From NCBI GenBank assembly GCA_030691295.1, contig JAUYEQ010000606.1:1-12541 (forward strand): 12,541 nt of DNA. Direction: 5' to 3'. The notes under the pieces were generated by a model, which was given only the letters and a program-made list of their open reading frames with translations, searched no databases and was not told the origin of the DNA. Below are positions 6,335 through 11,664 of this stretch, in pieces. Numbering within the stretch: position 1 is the stretch's first letter; every line of letters starts with the position of its first letter. Position numbers and translations under genes: made by a program. This stretch comes from Bacteroidota bacterium (GTDB taxonomy: Bacteria; Bacteroidota; Bacteroidia; Bacteroidales; Prolixibacteraceae).

Positions 6335-7690
6335 ATGGAAATTCTATTTGGTGCAGTTGGTTTTTTCGTTGGAATGATCGTTTCATTCCTGTTCCTGAAA
6401 TCAAAACTTCAGAAACAACGAGCTGATTTTGAACGTGAAAAGTTAATTTCAGAACAAAACTTCATTCAGCAGAAATTTGAACTTGAAAAGGAAAAATCCT
6501 TGTTTGAAGACCGCAATCAATCATTGCTGAAAGAAAAGGAGGAACTGAATCAGCAAATTCAGTTGTTTAGGACTGAAAATGGAATTCAAGGTCAGCAGTT
6601 GGCGCGGGCAGAGGCCGATTTCAGCAACCTTCAGGAAAAACTTGAATCGCAGAAAAAGGAAATGGAAAACCTTCAGCAAAAATTCACCACCGAATTTGAA
6701 AATATTGCTTCTAAAATCCTGAAACAAAACACCGAAGATTTTTCGAAGTCAAATCAGAAAGGCATGAATGAAATGCTGCTTCCGCTGAAAGAAAAAATAC
6801 AGCTTTTCGAGAAAAAGGTGGAAGACACTTATGAGAAAGGACTGAAAGATCAGACCGACCTGAAAGCGGAACTTAAGAAATTACACGATCTAAACCTGAA
6901 AATCAGCGACGAAGCCAACAACCTGACACGGGCCTTGAAAGGCGATGTGAAAAAACAAGGCAACTGGGGTGAAATGATTTTGGAGCGTATTCTGGAACGG
7001 TCGGGGCTTACCGAAGGTCGTGAGTACATTAAACAGGAAAGTGTCCTTTCAGAAAATGGGCAGCGTTTTCAGCCCGATGTGGTGATTCATTTGCCCGACC
7101 AAAAACACATTGTGGTTGATTCGAAGGTTTCGCTGGTGGCTTACGAACGGCTGGTAAATGCCGAAAATGAGACGGACCGCCCCGCTTTTGTGAAAGAACA
7201 TTTGCAGAGCGTGAGAAGTCACATTAAAATACTGAGTGAAAAGCATTACCAGCATTCACCGAATTTCAACAGTCCTGATTTTGTATTGCTGTTTATACCC
7301 ATCGAATCATCGTTCAGCATTGCAGTTCAGGAAGATCAGGAACTGTTTACCTACGCATGGGATAATAAAGTGGTCATTGTCAGTCCATCTACTTTACTGG
7401 CAACGCTTCGTACCATTTCGTCCATCTGGCAGCAGGAAAACCAAACCCGGAACGCCATCGAAATTGCGCGACAGGGAGGCGCTTTGTACGATAAGTTTGT
7501 GCTGTTTATTTCAGACATGGAGTCGATTGGCAAAAGCCTTGACAGTACCCGGAAAACCTACGATCAAGCAGTGAACAAGTTGTATGTGGGTAGCGGAAAT
7601 CTTGTAAAACGTGCTGAAAATATCAGAAAACTGGGCGCGAAAACAACCAAAGAATTACCACCTCAGGGGCTCGGGGTGGTAGATAAATGA
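6335..7690 (+). CDS. rmuC: DNA recombination protein RmuC
   Basis: The protein has 451 residues. One membrane helix at the N-terminus (ILFGAVGFFVGMIVSFLFL, 3-21) is followed by a long charged coiled coil (about 22-135). The RmuC domain then spans about 145-435, with the family's hallmark motifs QGNWGEMILERILERSGL (208-225), QPDVVIHLPDQKHIVVDSKV (246-265), LFIPIESSF (319-327) and SPSTLLATLRT (350-360). The RmuC fold is a predicted PD-(D/E)xK-type nuclease; E. coli RmuC limits inversions at short inverted repeats. The ATG at 6335 was preferred over one at 6251: the longer form would place an additional hydrophobic stretch coded by the intergenic palindrome before the standard N-terminus. A weak promoter (TTTG 6291-6294, 17 nt, TATTTTTA 6312-6319) is possible inside the repeat's right arm. 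Confidence 0.95.
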   Translation: MEILFGAVGFFVGMIVSFLFLKSKLQKQRADFEREKLISEQNFIQQKFELEKEKSLFEDRNQSLLKEKEELNQQIQLFRTENGIQGQQLARAEADFSNLQEKLESQKKEMENLQQKFTTEFENIASKILKQNTEDFSKSNQKGMNEMLLPLKEKIQLFEKKVEDTYEKGLKDQTDLKAELKKLHDLNLKISDEANNLTRALKGDVKKQGNWGEMILERILERSGLTEGREYIKQESVLSENGQRFQPDVVIHLPDQKHIVVDSKVSLVAYERLVNAENETDRPAFVKEHLQSVRSHIKILSEKHYQHSPNFNSPDFVLLFIPIESSFSIAVQEDQELFTYAWDNKVVIVSPSTLLATLRTISSIWQQENQTRNAIEIARQGGALYDKFVLFISDMESIGKSLDSTRKTYDQAVNKLYVGSGNLVKRAENIRKLGAKTTKELPPQGLGVVDK

Positions 7691-7771
7691 AATTTCGGTG
7701 CAGTCTCAAAATTACCTTGTCTATCTGAATAAAAGACACATTATTATCATTCATTTTTGATGTTTCAATCG

Positions 7772-7779
7772 TACCTTTG
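7772..7779 (+). promoter_or_regulatory. hydG: -7 promoter element before hydG
   Basis: TACCTTTG is an exact match to the Bacteroidota -7 consensus TAnnTTTG and sits 24 nt before the hydG ATG. No TTG lies at the normal -33 distance; the nearest TTTG (7756-7759) is only 12 nt upstream. Its position argues against a TTG start codon at 7777, which would fall inside the element. Confidence 0.5.
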
Positions 7780-7803
7780 ATCTGCAAATTAGAAATCAAA
7801 CAG

Positions 7804-9189
7804 ATGAAATCATTTATAGACGAAGCCGAAATTGCCCGGATTTTGGAACAAAATAAAAAACCGGACCCTGTAAAAGTCCGTTATGTGCTCGAAAAAGCCA
7901 AAGAAATGAAAGGACTGGATATGGAAGAAGTGGCCGTTCTTTCAAACATCAGCGATCCGATGCAACTATTCGAACTTTTCGAAGAAGCAAATCACATCAA
8001 GGAAAAAATTTACGGGAAAAGGCTGGTTATTTTTGCACCGCTTTACATTTCCAATCTTTGCGCCAACGAATGCAGTTATTGCGCTTTCAGGGCAAAAAAC
8101 AAAGAAATCGTCCGTCGTTCACTTACACAGAATGAAATAAGGCATGAGGCAGAAATACTCGTAAAACAAGGGCACAAGCGGATTCTGCTGGTTGCAGGCG
8201 AATCGTATCCCAAACAGGGTTTTCAATATGTAATTGACTCGGTCGCTTCCGTCTATGAGGCCAAAGTAGGGAATGGTGAAATCCGTCGTGTAAATGTAAA
8301 TGTTGCCCCGCTTGAGGTTGCAGAATTCAAATTACTGAAGGATGCCAAAATCGGAACTTACCAGCTTTTTCAGGAAACATATCACCACGAAACTTACCAC
8401 AATGTGCACACCGGTGGTAAAAAGAAAGATTACGATTACCGCGTGACTGCTTTGCATCGGGCAATGGAAGCCGGAATTGACGATGTTGGAATTGGTGTCC
8501 TTTTCGGTTTATACAATTTCCGTTTCGAATTGCTTGCCCTGATGCAACACATCCGTGAACTCGAACGTGTATTTGGGGTTGGCCCTCATACCATCAGTGT
8601 TCCGCGGCTCGAACCGGCAACCGGATCTGACATCGCATCTCATCCGCCTTTTGCAGTGGCCGATTTGGATTTCCGCAAGATTGTCGCCATTCTTCGGCTG
8701 GCAGTTCCATATACCGGCATCATCATGTCAACCCGCGAAACAGCACAGATGCGGCGCGAAACATTTGCGCTTGGCGTTTCCCAGATTTCCGCCGGAAGCC
8801 GCACCAATCCGGGTGGATACACCGATTCACTGCATGAAGATGACGGCAGCCAATTTTGTTTGGGTGACCACCGCGAACTCGATGAAGTGATCCGCGATGT
8901 GGCCGAAATGGGTTACATTCCATCTTTCTGCACCGGTTGTTACCGCTTGGGCAGAACTGGCCAGGATTTTATGGATCGCGCCAAACCTGGCGACATTAAA
9001 AATCACTGCGGACCAAATGCTGTTTCCACTTTTATGGAATACCTGATGGATTACGCTTCGTACGAAACACGTTTGATAGGCGAAGATCTCATTGACGACA
9101 TAATTGATTCGATGGAAGGTATTGCCCGCGAACGTGCTGTAAATCTGCTCGAAAAGGTAAAAAAAGGCAAACACGATATGTATTGCTAA
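7804..9189 (+). CDS. hydG: [FeFe] hydrogenase H-cluster radical SAM maturase HydG
   Basis: The protein has 461 residues. HydG splits tyrosine to p-cresol, CO and cyanide, and builds the Fe(CO)2(CN)-cysteine synthon for the hydrogenase H-cluster in the cytoplasm. The radical-SAM CX3CX2C motif is CANECSYC (C86, C90, C93) at the start of the barrel. The C-terminal domain carries CX2CX22C (C376, C379, C402; SFCTGCYRLGRTG, then HCGPNA), which binds the auxiliary cluster. This motif separates HydG from the thiamine enzyme ThiH, which lacks it. Other family stretches are SRTNPGGYT (332-340) and EDDGSQF (345-351). The ATG at 7804 was chosen because a TTG-initiated form from 7777 would overlap the -7 element. 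No hydE, hydF or hydrogenase structural gene is in the window, so these must lie elsewhere if the pathway is complete. A HydG-like relative with another substrate role is less likely. Confidence 0.96.
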   Translation: MKSFIDEAEIARILEQNKKPDPVKVRYVLEKAKEMKGLDMEEVAVLSNISDPMQLFELFEEANHIKEKIYGKRLVIFAPLYISNLCANECSYCAFRAKNKEIVRRSLTQNEIRHEAEILVKQGHKRILLVAGESYPKQGFQYVIDSVASVYEAKVGNGEIRRVNVNVAPLEVAEFKLLKDAKIGTYQLFQETYHHETYHNVHTGGKKKDYDYRVTALHRAMEAGIDDVGIGVLFGLYNFRFELLALMQHIRELERVFGVGPHTISVPRLEPATGSDIASHPPFAVADLDFRKIVAILRLAVPYTGIIMSTRETAQMRRETFALGVSQISAGSRTNPGGYTDSLHEDDGSQFCLGDHRELDEVIRDVAEMGYIPSFCTGCYRLGRTGQDFMDRAKPGDIKNHCGPNAVSTFMEYLMDYASYETRLIGEDLIDDIIDSMEGIARERAVNLLEKVKKGKHDMYC

Positions 9190-9196
9190 AATTCCT

Positions 9197-9217
9197 TATT
9201 TAGAATTATTCTAAATA
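9197..9217. promoter_or_regulatory. PerR/Fur-like 7-1-7 inverted repeat upstream of first small gene
   Basis: TTAGAAT-T-ATTCTAA (9200-9214) is a perfect 7-1-7 inverted repeat, extending to 10-1-10 at 9197-9217. It is very close to the PerR box pattern TTATAATnATTATAA and has the Fur-family spacing. It ends 13 nt before the -33 element of the small gene at 9298. The spacing is right for a regulator site, but the binding protein is inferred. An AT-only hairpin with a 1-nt centre is a poor terminator for hydG. Confidence 0.4.
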
Positions 9218-9230
9218 ATTGTTAACGTGC

Positions 9231-9261
9231 TTTGCAGTTAAATTAAATCTTCATAGCTTGC
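9231..9261 (+). promoter_or_regulatory. Promoter of first Lys/Cys-rich peptide gene
   Basis: TTTG (9231-9234), a 19-nt spacer and TAGCTTGC (9254-9261) match the Bacteroidota -33/-7 layout in a TAnnTTG form. The same elements with the same spacing recur before the paralogue at 9671, which supports both calls. The leader would be about 30 nt. Confidence 0.65.
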
Positions 9262-9297
9262 CGAAGAATTTAATATTAACAATTAAAATTAGACAAC

Positions 9298-9480
9298 ATG
9301 AAAAGATTAGCAATGGTATTAGCAGTAGCTTTCACAATGGGATTGGCTACTTCAGCAGTAACTGCTTCAACTGTTAATGATGATGCAAAAAAGAAAGAAG
9401 GCTGCAAAAAAGAATGCAGTAGCGAGAAAAAAGAATGCAGTGGCGATAAAAAAGCTGAAAAACCAGCTGAAAAGAAATAA
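9298..9480 (+). CDS. Small secreted Lys/Cys-rich peptide, copy 1
   Basis: The 60-residue product has a clear signal peptide (MKRLAMVLAVAFTMGLATSA, then VTAS; cleavage near residue 24). The 36-residue mature part is extremely charged: 12 lysines, with cysteines at 36, 40 and 47 (CX3CX6C). No known domain is recognised. A Cys/Lys/Glu-rich periplasmic peptide could bind metals or act as a thiol buffer, but that is speculation. The gene has its own promoter and terminator, and is paralogous to the gene at 9671-9856 across promoter, leader, signal peptide and terminator. The mature region contains a 21-bp tandem duplication. There is no strong Shine-Dalgarno sequence, as usual here. The start is firm because the signal peptides of the two copies align from the first residue. 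Confidence 0.85.
   Translation: MKRLAMVLAVAFTMGLATSAVTASTVNDDAKKKEGCKKECSSEKKECSGDKKAEKPAEKK
9406..9447 (+). repeat. 21-bp tandem duplication inside copy 1
   Basis: Units 9406-9426 and 9427-9447 differ at two positions (units begin aaaaaagaatgcagt, followed by agcgag or ggcgat). They encode KKECSSE and KKECSGD. A third A6 run follows at 9448. The unit length keeps the frame, and each copy adds one cysteine. Confidence 0.9.
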
Positions 9481-9510
9481 TTCGCTTTGTAATTTTAAGT
9501 TAATCAAATT

Positions 9511-9534
9511 TGACCGGCTTTGCTGGTCATTTTT
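9511..9534 (+). terminator. Rho-independent terminator after copy 1
   Basis: tgaccggc (9511-9518) pairs with gctggtca (9522-9529), with one G-U pair and a TTT loop, followed by ttttt (9530-9534). It lies 30 nt after the stop. Its core tgaccgg...ggtcatttttgtt recurs in the terminator of copy 2. Confidence 0.85.
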
Positions 9535-9580
9535 GTTTTATACATTTAACCACTTCGTGGTTTATTATCAGGCGAGTTAA

Positions 9581-9597
9581 TTCTAAATAATTGTTAA
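9581..9597 (+). repeat. 17-bp direct repeat upstream of both small-gene promoters
   Basis: ttctaaataattgttaa occurs exactly at 9209-9225 and 9581-9597. It lies 72 and 73 nt before the respective ATGs and just upstream of each -33 element. In copy 1 its left part is one arm of the 7-1-7 palindrome; in copy 2 the other arm is absent. It is probably a shared activator site or UP-like element. The spacer 9535-9580 also holds a small hairpin, aaccac-ttc-gtggtt (9548-9562). Confidence 0.75.
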
Positions 9598-9602
9598 TGG
9601 TC

Positions 9603-9633
9603 GTTGAAGTTCAATTGAAAGTACATAAATTGC
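9603..9633 (+). promoter_or_regulatory. Promoter of second Lys/Cys-rich peptide gene
   Basis: GTTG (9603-9606), a 19-nt spacer and TAAATTGC (9626-9633) repeat the layout found upstream of copy 1. The flanking leader sequence is also conserved (GAATTTA..ATTAAC.ATT), which indicates a duplicated regulatory region. Confidence 0.6.
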
Positions 9634-9670
9634 ACCTGAATTTATCATTAACCATTTAAACAATTAAAAC

Positions 9671-9856
9671 ATGAAAAAATTAGCATTGATTTTAGCAGTG
9701 GTTTTCACCATGGGTTTAACTGCCTCAACAGTAACAGCTGCACCTAAAGACAAAAAAGCAAAAACAGAGCAGAAAACAGAAAAAAAGGAAGATTGTGCAA
9801 AAGCAAAAGAATGTCCTGCTGCGACTAAAAAAGCTTGCTGCGGAGATAAAAAATAA
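9671..9856 (+). CDS. Small secreted Lys/Cys-rich peptide, copy 2
   Basis: The 61-residue product has a signal peptide (MKKLALILAVVFTMGLTAST, then VTAA; cleavage near residue 24) almost identical in pattern to copy 1. The mature 37 residues contain 13 lysines and four cysteines (C42, C48, C56, C57), in a different arrangement: CX5C and a CC pair before GDKK. The shared ending CxGDKK and the Lys/Glu bias are kept, but the rest has diverged, so signal and regulation are more conserved than the mature peptide. No known domain is recognised; metal or thiol chemistry in the periplasm is a guess. The gene is flanked by its own promoter and a strong terminator. Confidence 0.85.
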   Translation: MKKLALILAVVFTMGLTASTVTAAPKDKKAKTEQKTEKKEDCAKAKECPAATKKACCGDKK

Positions 9857-9876
9857 ACGCATCTCTTTATGAGTAT

Positions 9877-9921
9877 AGAATAACAAAAATGACCGGAATT
9901 ACCGGTCATTTTTGTTATTCT
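9877..9921. terminator. Strong bidirectional terminator between convergent genes
   Basis: A perfect 20-bp stem (agaataacaaaaatgaccgg at 9877-9896 with its complement at 9902-9921) has a 5-nt loop, aatta. The A-rich and T-rich stem ends supply a U-tract on both strands, so it can end copy 2 (plus) and the barrel-like gene (minus). Confidence 0.88.
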
Positions 9922-9927
9922 AATGCT

Positions 9928-9956
9928 GTAGAGACAAGGCATTGCCTTGTCTCTAC
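9928..9956. repeat. 29-bp perfect palindrome (GTAGAGACAAGGCA type)
   Basis: gtagagacaaggca (9928-9941), one central t, and tgccttgtctctac (9943-9956) form a perfect 14-1-14 palindrome. 'GTAGAGAC...GTCTCTAC' palindromes are familiar REP-like dispersed repeats in several phyla, including Bacteroidota. It begins 7 nt after the terminator hairpin. Its right end contains the stop codon (9953-9955) of the minus-strand gene. Confidence 0.8.
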
Positions 9957-10672
9957 CTGTTAATATCCGTTGCAGGCCCATTCCATTTGCGGAAATCCCA
10001 TGGGATATTGTAATAAACCGAATACGTAAAATCAAGGTTGAATCCTTTGTCCGCCTTACCAAAACCGGGAATAAAGTAAACCGGTGGTAACCCAAGGTCT
10101 TTGACATTGAGCTTTACTTTACCACGAATGGACCAGCCCATATAGAAATTGTTGAATACTTCGCCTTTAATCCCAATCAGTATCTCAGCCCAATGCCCGA
10201 AATAGCTCTGATTTCCGAAGCTTCCGGTTTCCGTTCCCCAATAGGAATCGATCATGTATTGATCAACCTGTTGTCTTGAAAATGCAAAAGCGTACCTCAA
10301 ACCAACATAGAAAATATCCTTGTCGTCTTTGTTTTCAGCCTGAAGGAAATTGTAGTCAAACCCGATGCGTGAATAATTTCCGTTGCTTTTGTAATCAACA
10401 TGGCTGGTTTTGATGCTCATGGCATCGTATCCGGTTTCGAATACCCCAAACCAATTGGGCATCAATTCCATGTCGGCTGAGAATTCCGTGCCGTAGCGGT
10501 TTCCTTTGGTCCACAAATCCATAAACGGGCGCGAAACATCAAACCCGACACGGATTCCCCGCATGTGGATGTAATTATCAGTCCGTTTTGGTTTTAATTT
10601 CTTCTCCGGTTCCTGCCCGTAACTAATTGCCGCCAGGAGCAAGAGGACGAATGTAAAGCTTAATATTTTCAT
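9953..10672 (-). CDS. Exported outer-membrane beta-barrel-like protein (probably DUF6048)
   Basis: The protein has 239 residues with a signal peptide at 1-19 (MKILSFTFVLLLLAAISYG). The mature part is built of alternating aromatic/polar strands with Gly turns (RGIRVGFDVSRPFMDLW, YSRIGFDYNFLQ, IFYVGLRYAFAFSRQ, HWAEILIGIKGEVF, FYMGWSIRGKVKLNV) and ends FNLDFTYSVYYNIPW plus a short tail, as expected of a small outer-membrane barrel. From memory it resembles the DUF6048 family, which is encoded next to DUF6452 lipoproteins in Bacteroidota; the neighbour fits. The start overlaps that lipoprotein gene by 50 bp, which suggests coupled expression. The stop codon lies inside a dispersed palindrome, so the last codon or two may derive from the repeat. 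The function is unknown. Confidence 0.75.
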   Translation of the reverse strand: MKILSFTFVLLLLAAISYGQEPEKKLKPKRTDNYIHMRGIRVGFDVSRPFMDLWTKGNRYGTEFSADMELMPNWFGVFETGYDAMSIKTSHVDYKSNGNYSRIGFDYNFLQAENKDDKDIFYVGLRYAFAFSRQQVDQYMIDSYWGTETGSFGNQSYFGHWAEILIGIKGEVFNNFYMGWSIRGKVKLNVKDLGLPPVYFIPGFGKADKGFNLDFTYSVYYNIPWDFRKWNGPATDINR

Positions 10673-11081
10673 TCCATTTTGTGGTTACCAGGCTATCAAT
10701 AATTTCGACGGAATCAATCCGGTTTTGTGTAAATCTGACCGACTGTAATTTATACTCATAATAGAACCCGGTTTCCATCGAATCATATTTCCGGGTTGTT
10801 TCGTGTGCAAAAGTGAGGGAGTCCGATTTCGAATCGAGCCAAATAATAAATCGGGTCGTGTCTTTGATCGTCATGGGCAACAGCACTTCGGTCATACTTG
10901 TTTCGTTCACCCAAAGGCTGTCAAGTCCGACTCCCAGAACCGTAATTACAGGGCTAACCGGCTTTTTCGTTTCTGAATGATAGAATGAAGCCTGAAGCAG
11001 TGATTGAGGTGGCGCCTCAAATACCTCCTTGCAAGCTGCAAAAACCATCAGGATAAATACCAGGTATAATAATCGCTTCAT
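10623..11081 (-). CDS. Lipoprotein, probably DUF6452 family
   Basis: The protein has 152 residues. A lipoprotein signal peptide ends in a lipobox (MKRLLYLVFILMVFAAC, with Cys17 as the lipidated residue). The mature part has beta-strand character: VITVLGVGLDSLWVNETS, TEVLLPMTIKDTTRFIIWLD, FYYEYKLQSVRFTQNRID and a final IKLYIRPLAPGGN. From memory this fits the DUF6452 family of about 150-170 residues, usually with a DUF6048 gene next to it. The downstream barrel-like gene starts inside its 3' end, so both proteins are probably made together and may act at the outer membrane. No strong promoter was found before the ATG; the function is unknown. Confidence 0.75.
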   Translation of the reverse strand: MKRLLYLVFILMVFAACKEVFEAPPQSLLQASFYHSETKKPVSPVITVLGVGLDSLWVNETSMTEVLLPMTIKDTTRFIIWLDSKSDSLTFAHETTRKYDSMETGFYYEYKLQSVRFTQNRIDSVEIIDSLVTTKWNENIKLYIRPLAPGGN

Positions 11082-11139
11082 TCTGTTTACTTTTTTTTAC
11101 GTATATCCGTTTTTTACCGAAACAGTTGAATGTTGAGGC

Positions 11140-11278
11140 GATATCCTTTGCCGTTGACTTTAGTCAACGGATAAAATGAAGATGAGGGAACAGGGCTTTA
11201 GCCCTAAAAGCTGTGGCTAAAGCCATTAGCATCACTCAATATTCTATCCGTCAGCTCAAGCTGACGGCAAAGGATATC
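11140..11278. repeat. Composite palindromic element with 15-bp terminal inverted repeats
   Basis: The outer arms gatatcctttgccgt (11140-11154) and acggcaaaggatatc (11264-11278) are perfect 15-bp inverted repeats. Inside are a hairpin ccgttgact-tt-agtcaacgg (11151-11170), agggct-tt-agccct (11192-11205), an inverted partial copy ggctaaagcc (11215-11224), and ccgtcagct-ca-agctgacgg (11248-11267). Short 'ctttag' palindromes of this kind are typical REP/RAYT-type dispersed repeats in Bacteroidota. No transposase is encoded inside, so it would be non-autonomous. It lies between the divergent lipoprotein gene and lepA. Confidence 0.8.
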
Positions 11279-11279
11279 C

Positions 11280-11583
11280 CAGGTAAACAATCGGTTATTC
11301 ATTTTACTTTTTTTTGAAGCCGTAAATGTAGGCATATTCAAACTGAAACGGAAAATAGAAACATATTATTACATTACTTTACCTTCGAGTGAATAAATAA
11401 GGTTAAAAACAAAGGGGATTATTCGAGTTTTCAATCTGTGTTAATCTGAGTAATTAGTGGTATAAAAATTTAGTGTTCTCTGGTGTCCTTAAGAGGTATA
11501 CTTTCAGGTTGCCGAAATTAGATAACCAACGGTGAATCTTCGTCAAAGGGAATTTTGTCGCACACCTCCTTGTTTTTTGCTGG
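11280..11583. other. Gene-free spacer, nothing firm recognised
   Basis: No convincing gene, RNA or terminator is seen. The only structure is a stretch at 11431-11460 (tcaatctgtgttaatctgag, then taattagtgg) that reads like a degenerate 'atctgtgttaatctgngtaat' dispersed repeat remembered from Bacteroidota intergenic regions. The following text, ttctctggtgtcctt (11473-11487), may be part of the same remnant. Confidence 0.4.
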
Positions 11584-11612
11584 TTGCCATTCCCGAAATT
11601 TGAATATCTTTG
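11584..11612 (+). promoter_or_regulatory. lepA: lepA promoter
   Basis: TTG (11584-11586), an 18-nt spacer and TATCTTTG (11605-11612), an exact TAnnTTTG, form a good Bacteroidota promoter. Initiation near 11619 would give a leader of about 46 nt before the ATG. Confidence 0.65.
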
Positions 11613-11664
11613 CGCAAAATACGACTGGAAGAATTGATTAATAAGGTTTTTAGACAATTTAGGA

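Noticed and set aside
7777..7803. TTG start codon for hydG, 27 nt upstream of the ATG
   Set aside because: The TTG is part of the TACCTTTG -7 element and the added residues (MICKLEIKQ) do not belong to the usual HydG N-terminus.
7804..9189. ThiH (tyrosine lyase of thiamine synthesis) as identity
   Set aside because: The C-terminal CX2CX22C auxiliary-cluster motif is present, which HydG has and ThiH lacks; no thiamine genes are nearby.
9197..9217. Inverted repeat as hydG terminator
   Set aside because: The stem is almost all A-T, has a single-base centre, and is not followed by a T-run.
9200..9860. CRISPR-like or toxin-antitoxin interpretation of the repeated small genes
   Set aside because: There are only two long, diverged units with coding sequences and signal peptides; there are no short identical repeats with spacers, and no second toxin or antitoxin partner.
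9664..10107. Open frame of 147 codons on the minus strand under copy 2 and the barrel gene
   Set aside because: It is antisense to the signal peptide gene, runs through the terminator hairpin and palindrome, and its hydrophobic end is only the complement of the signal-peptide codons.
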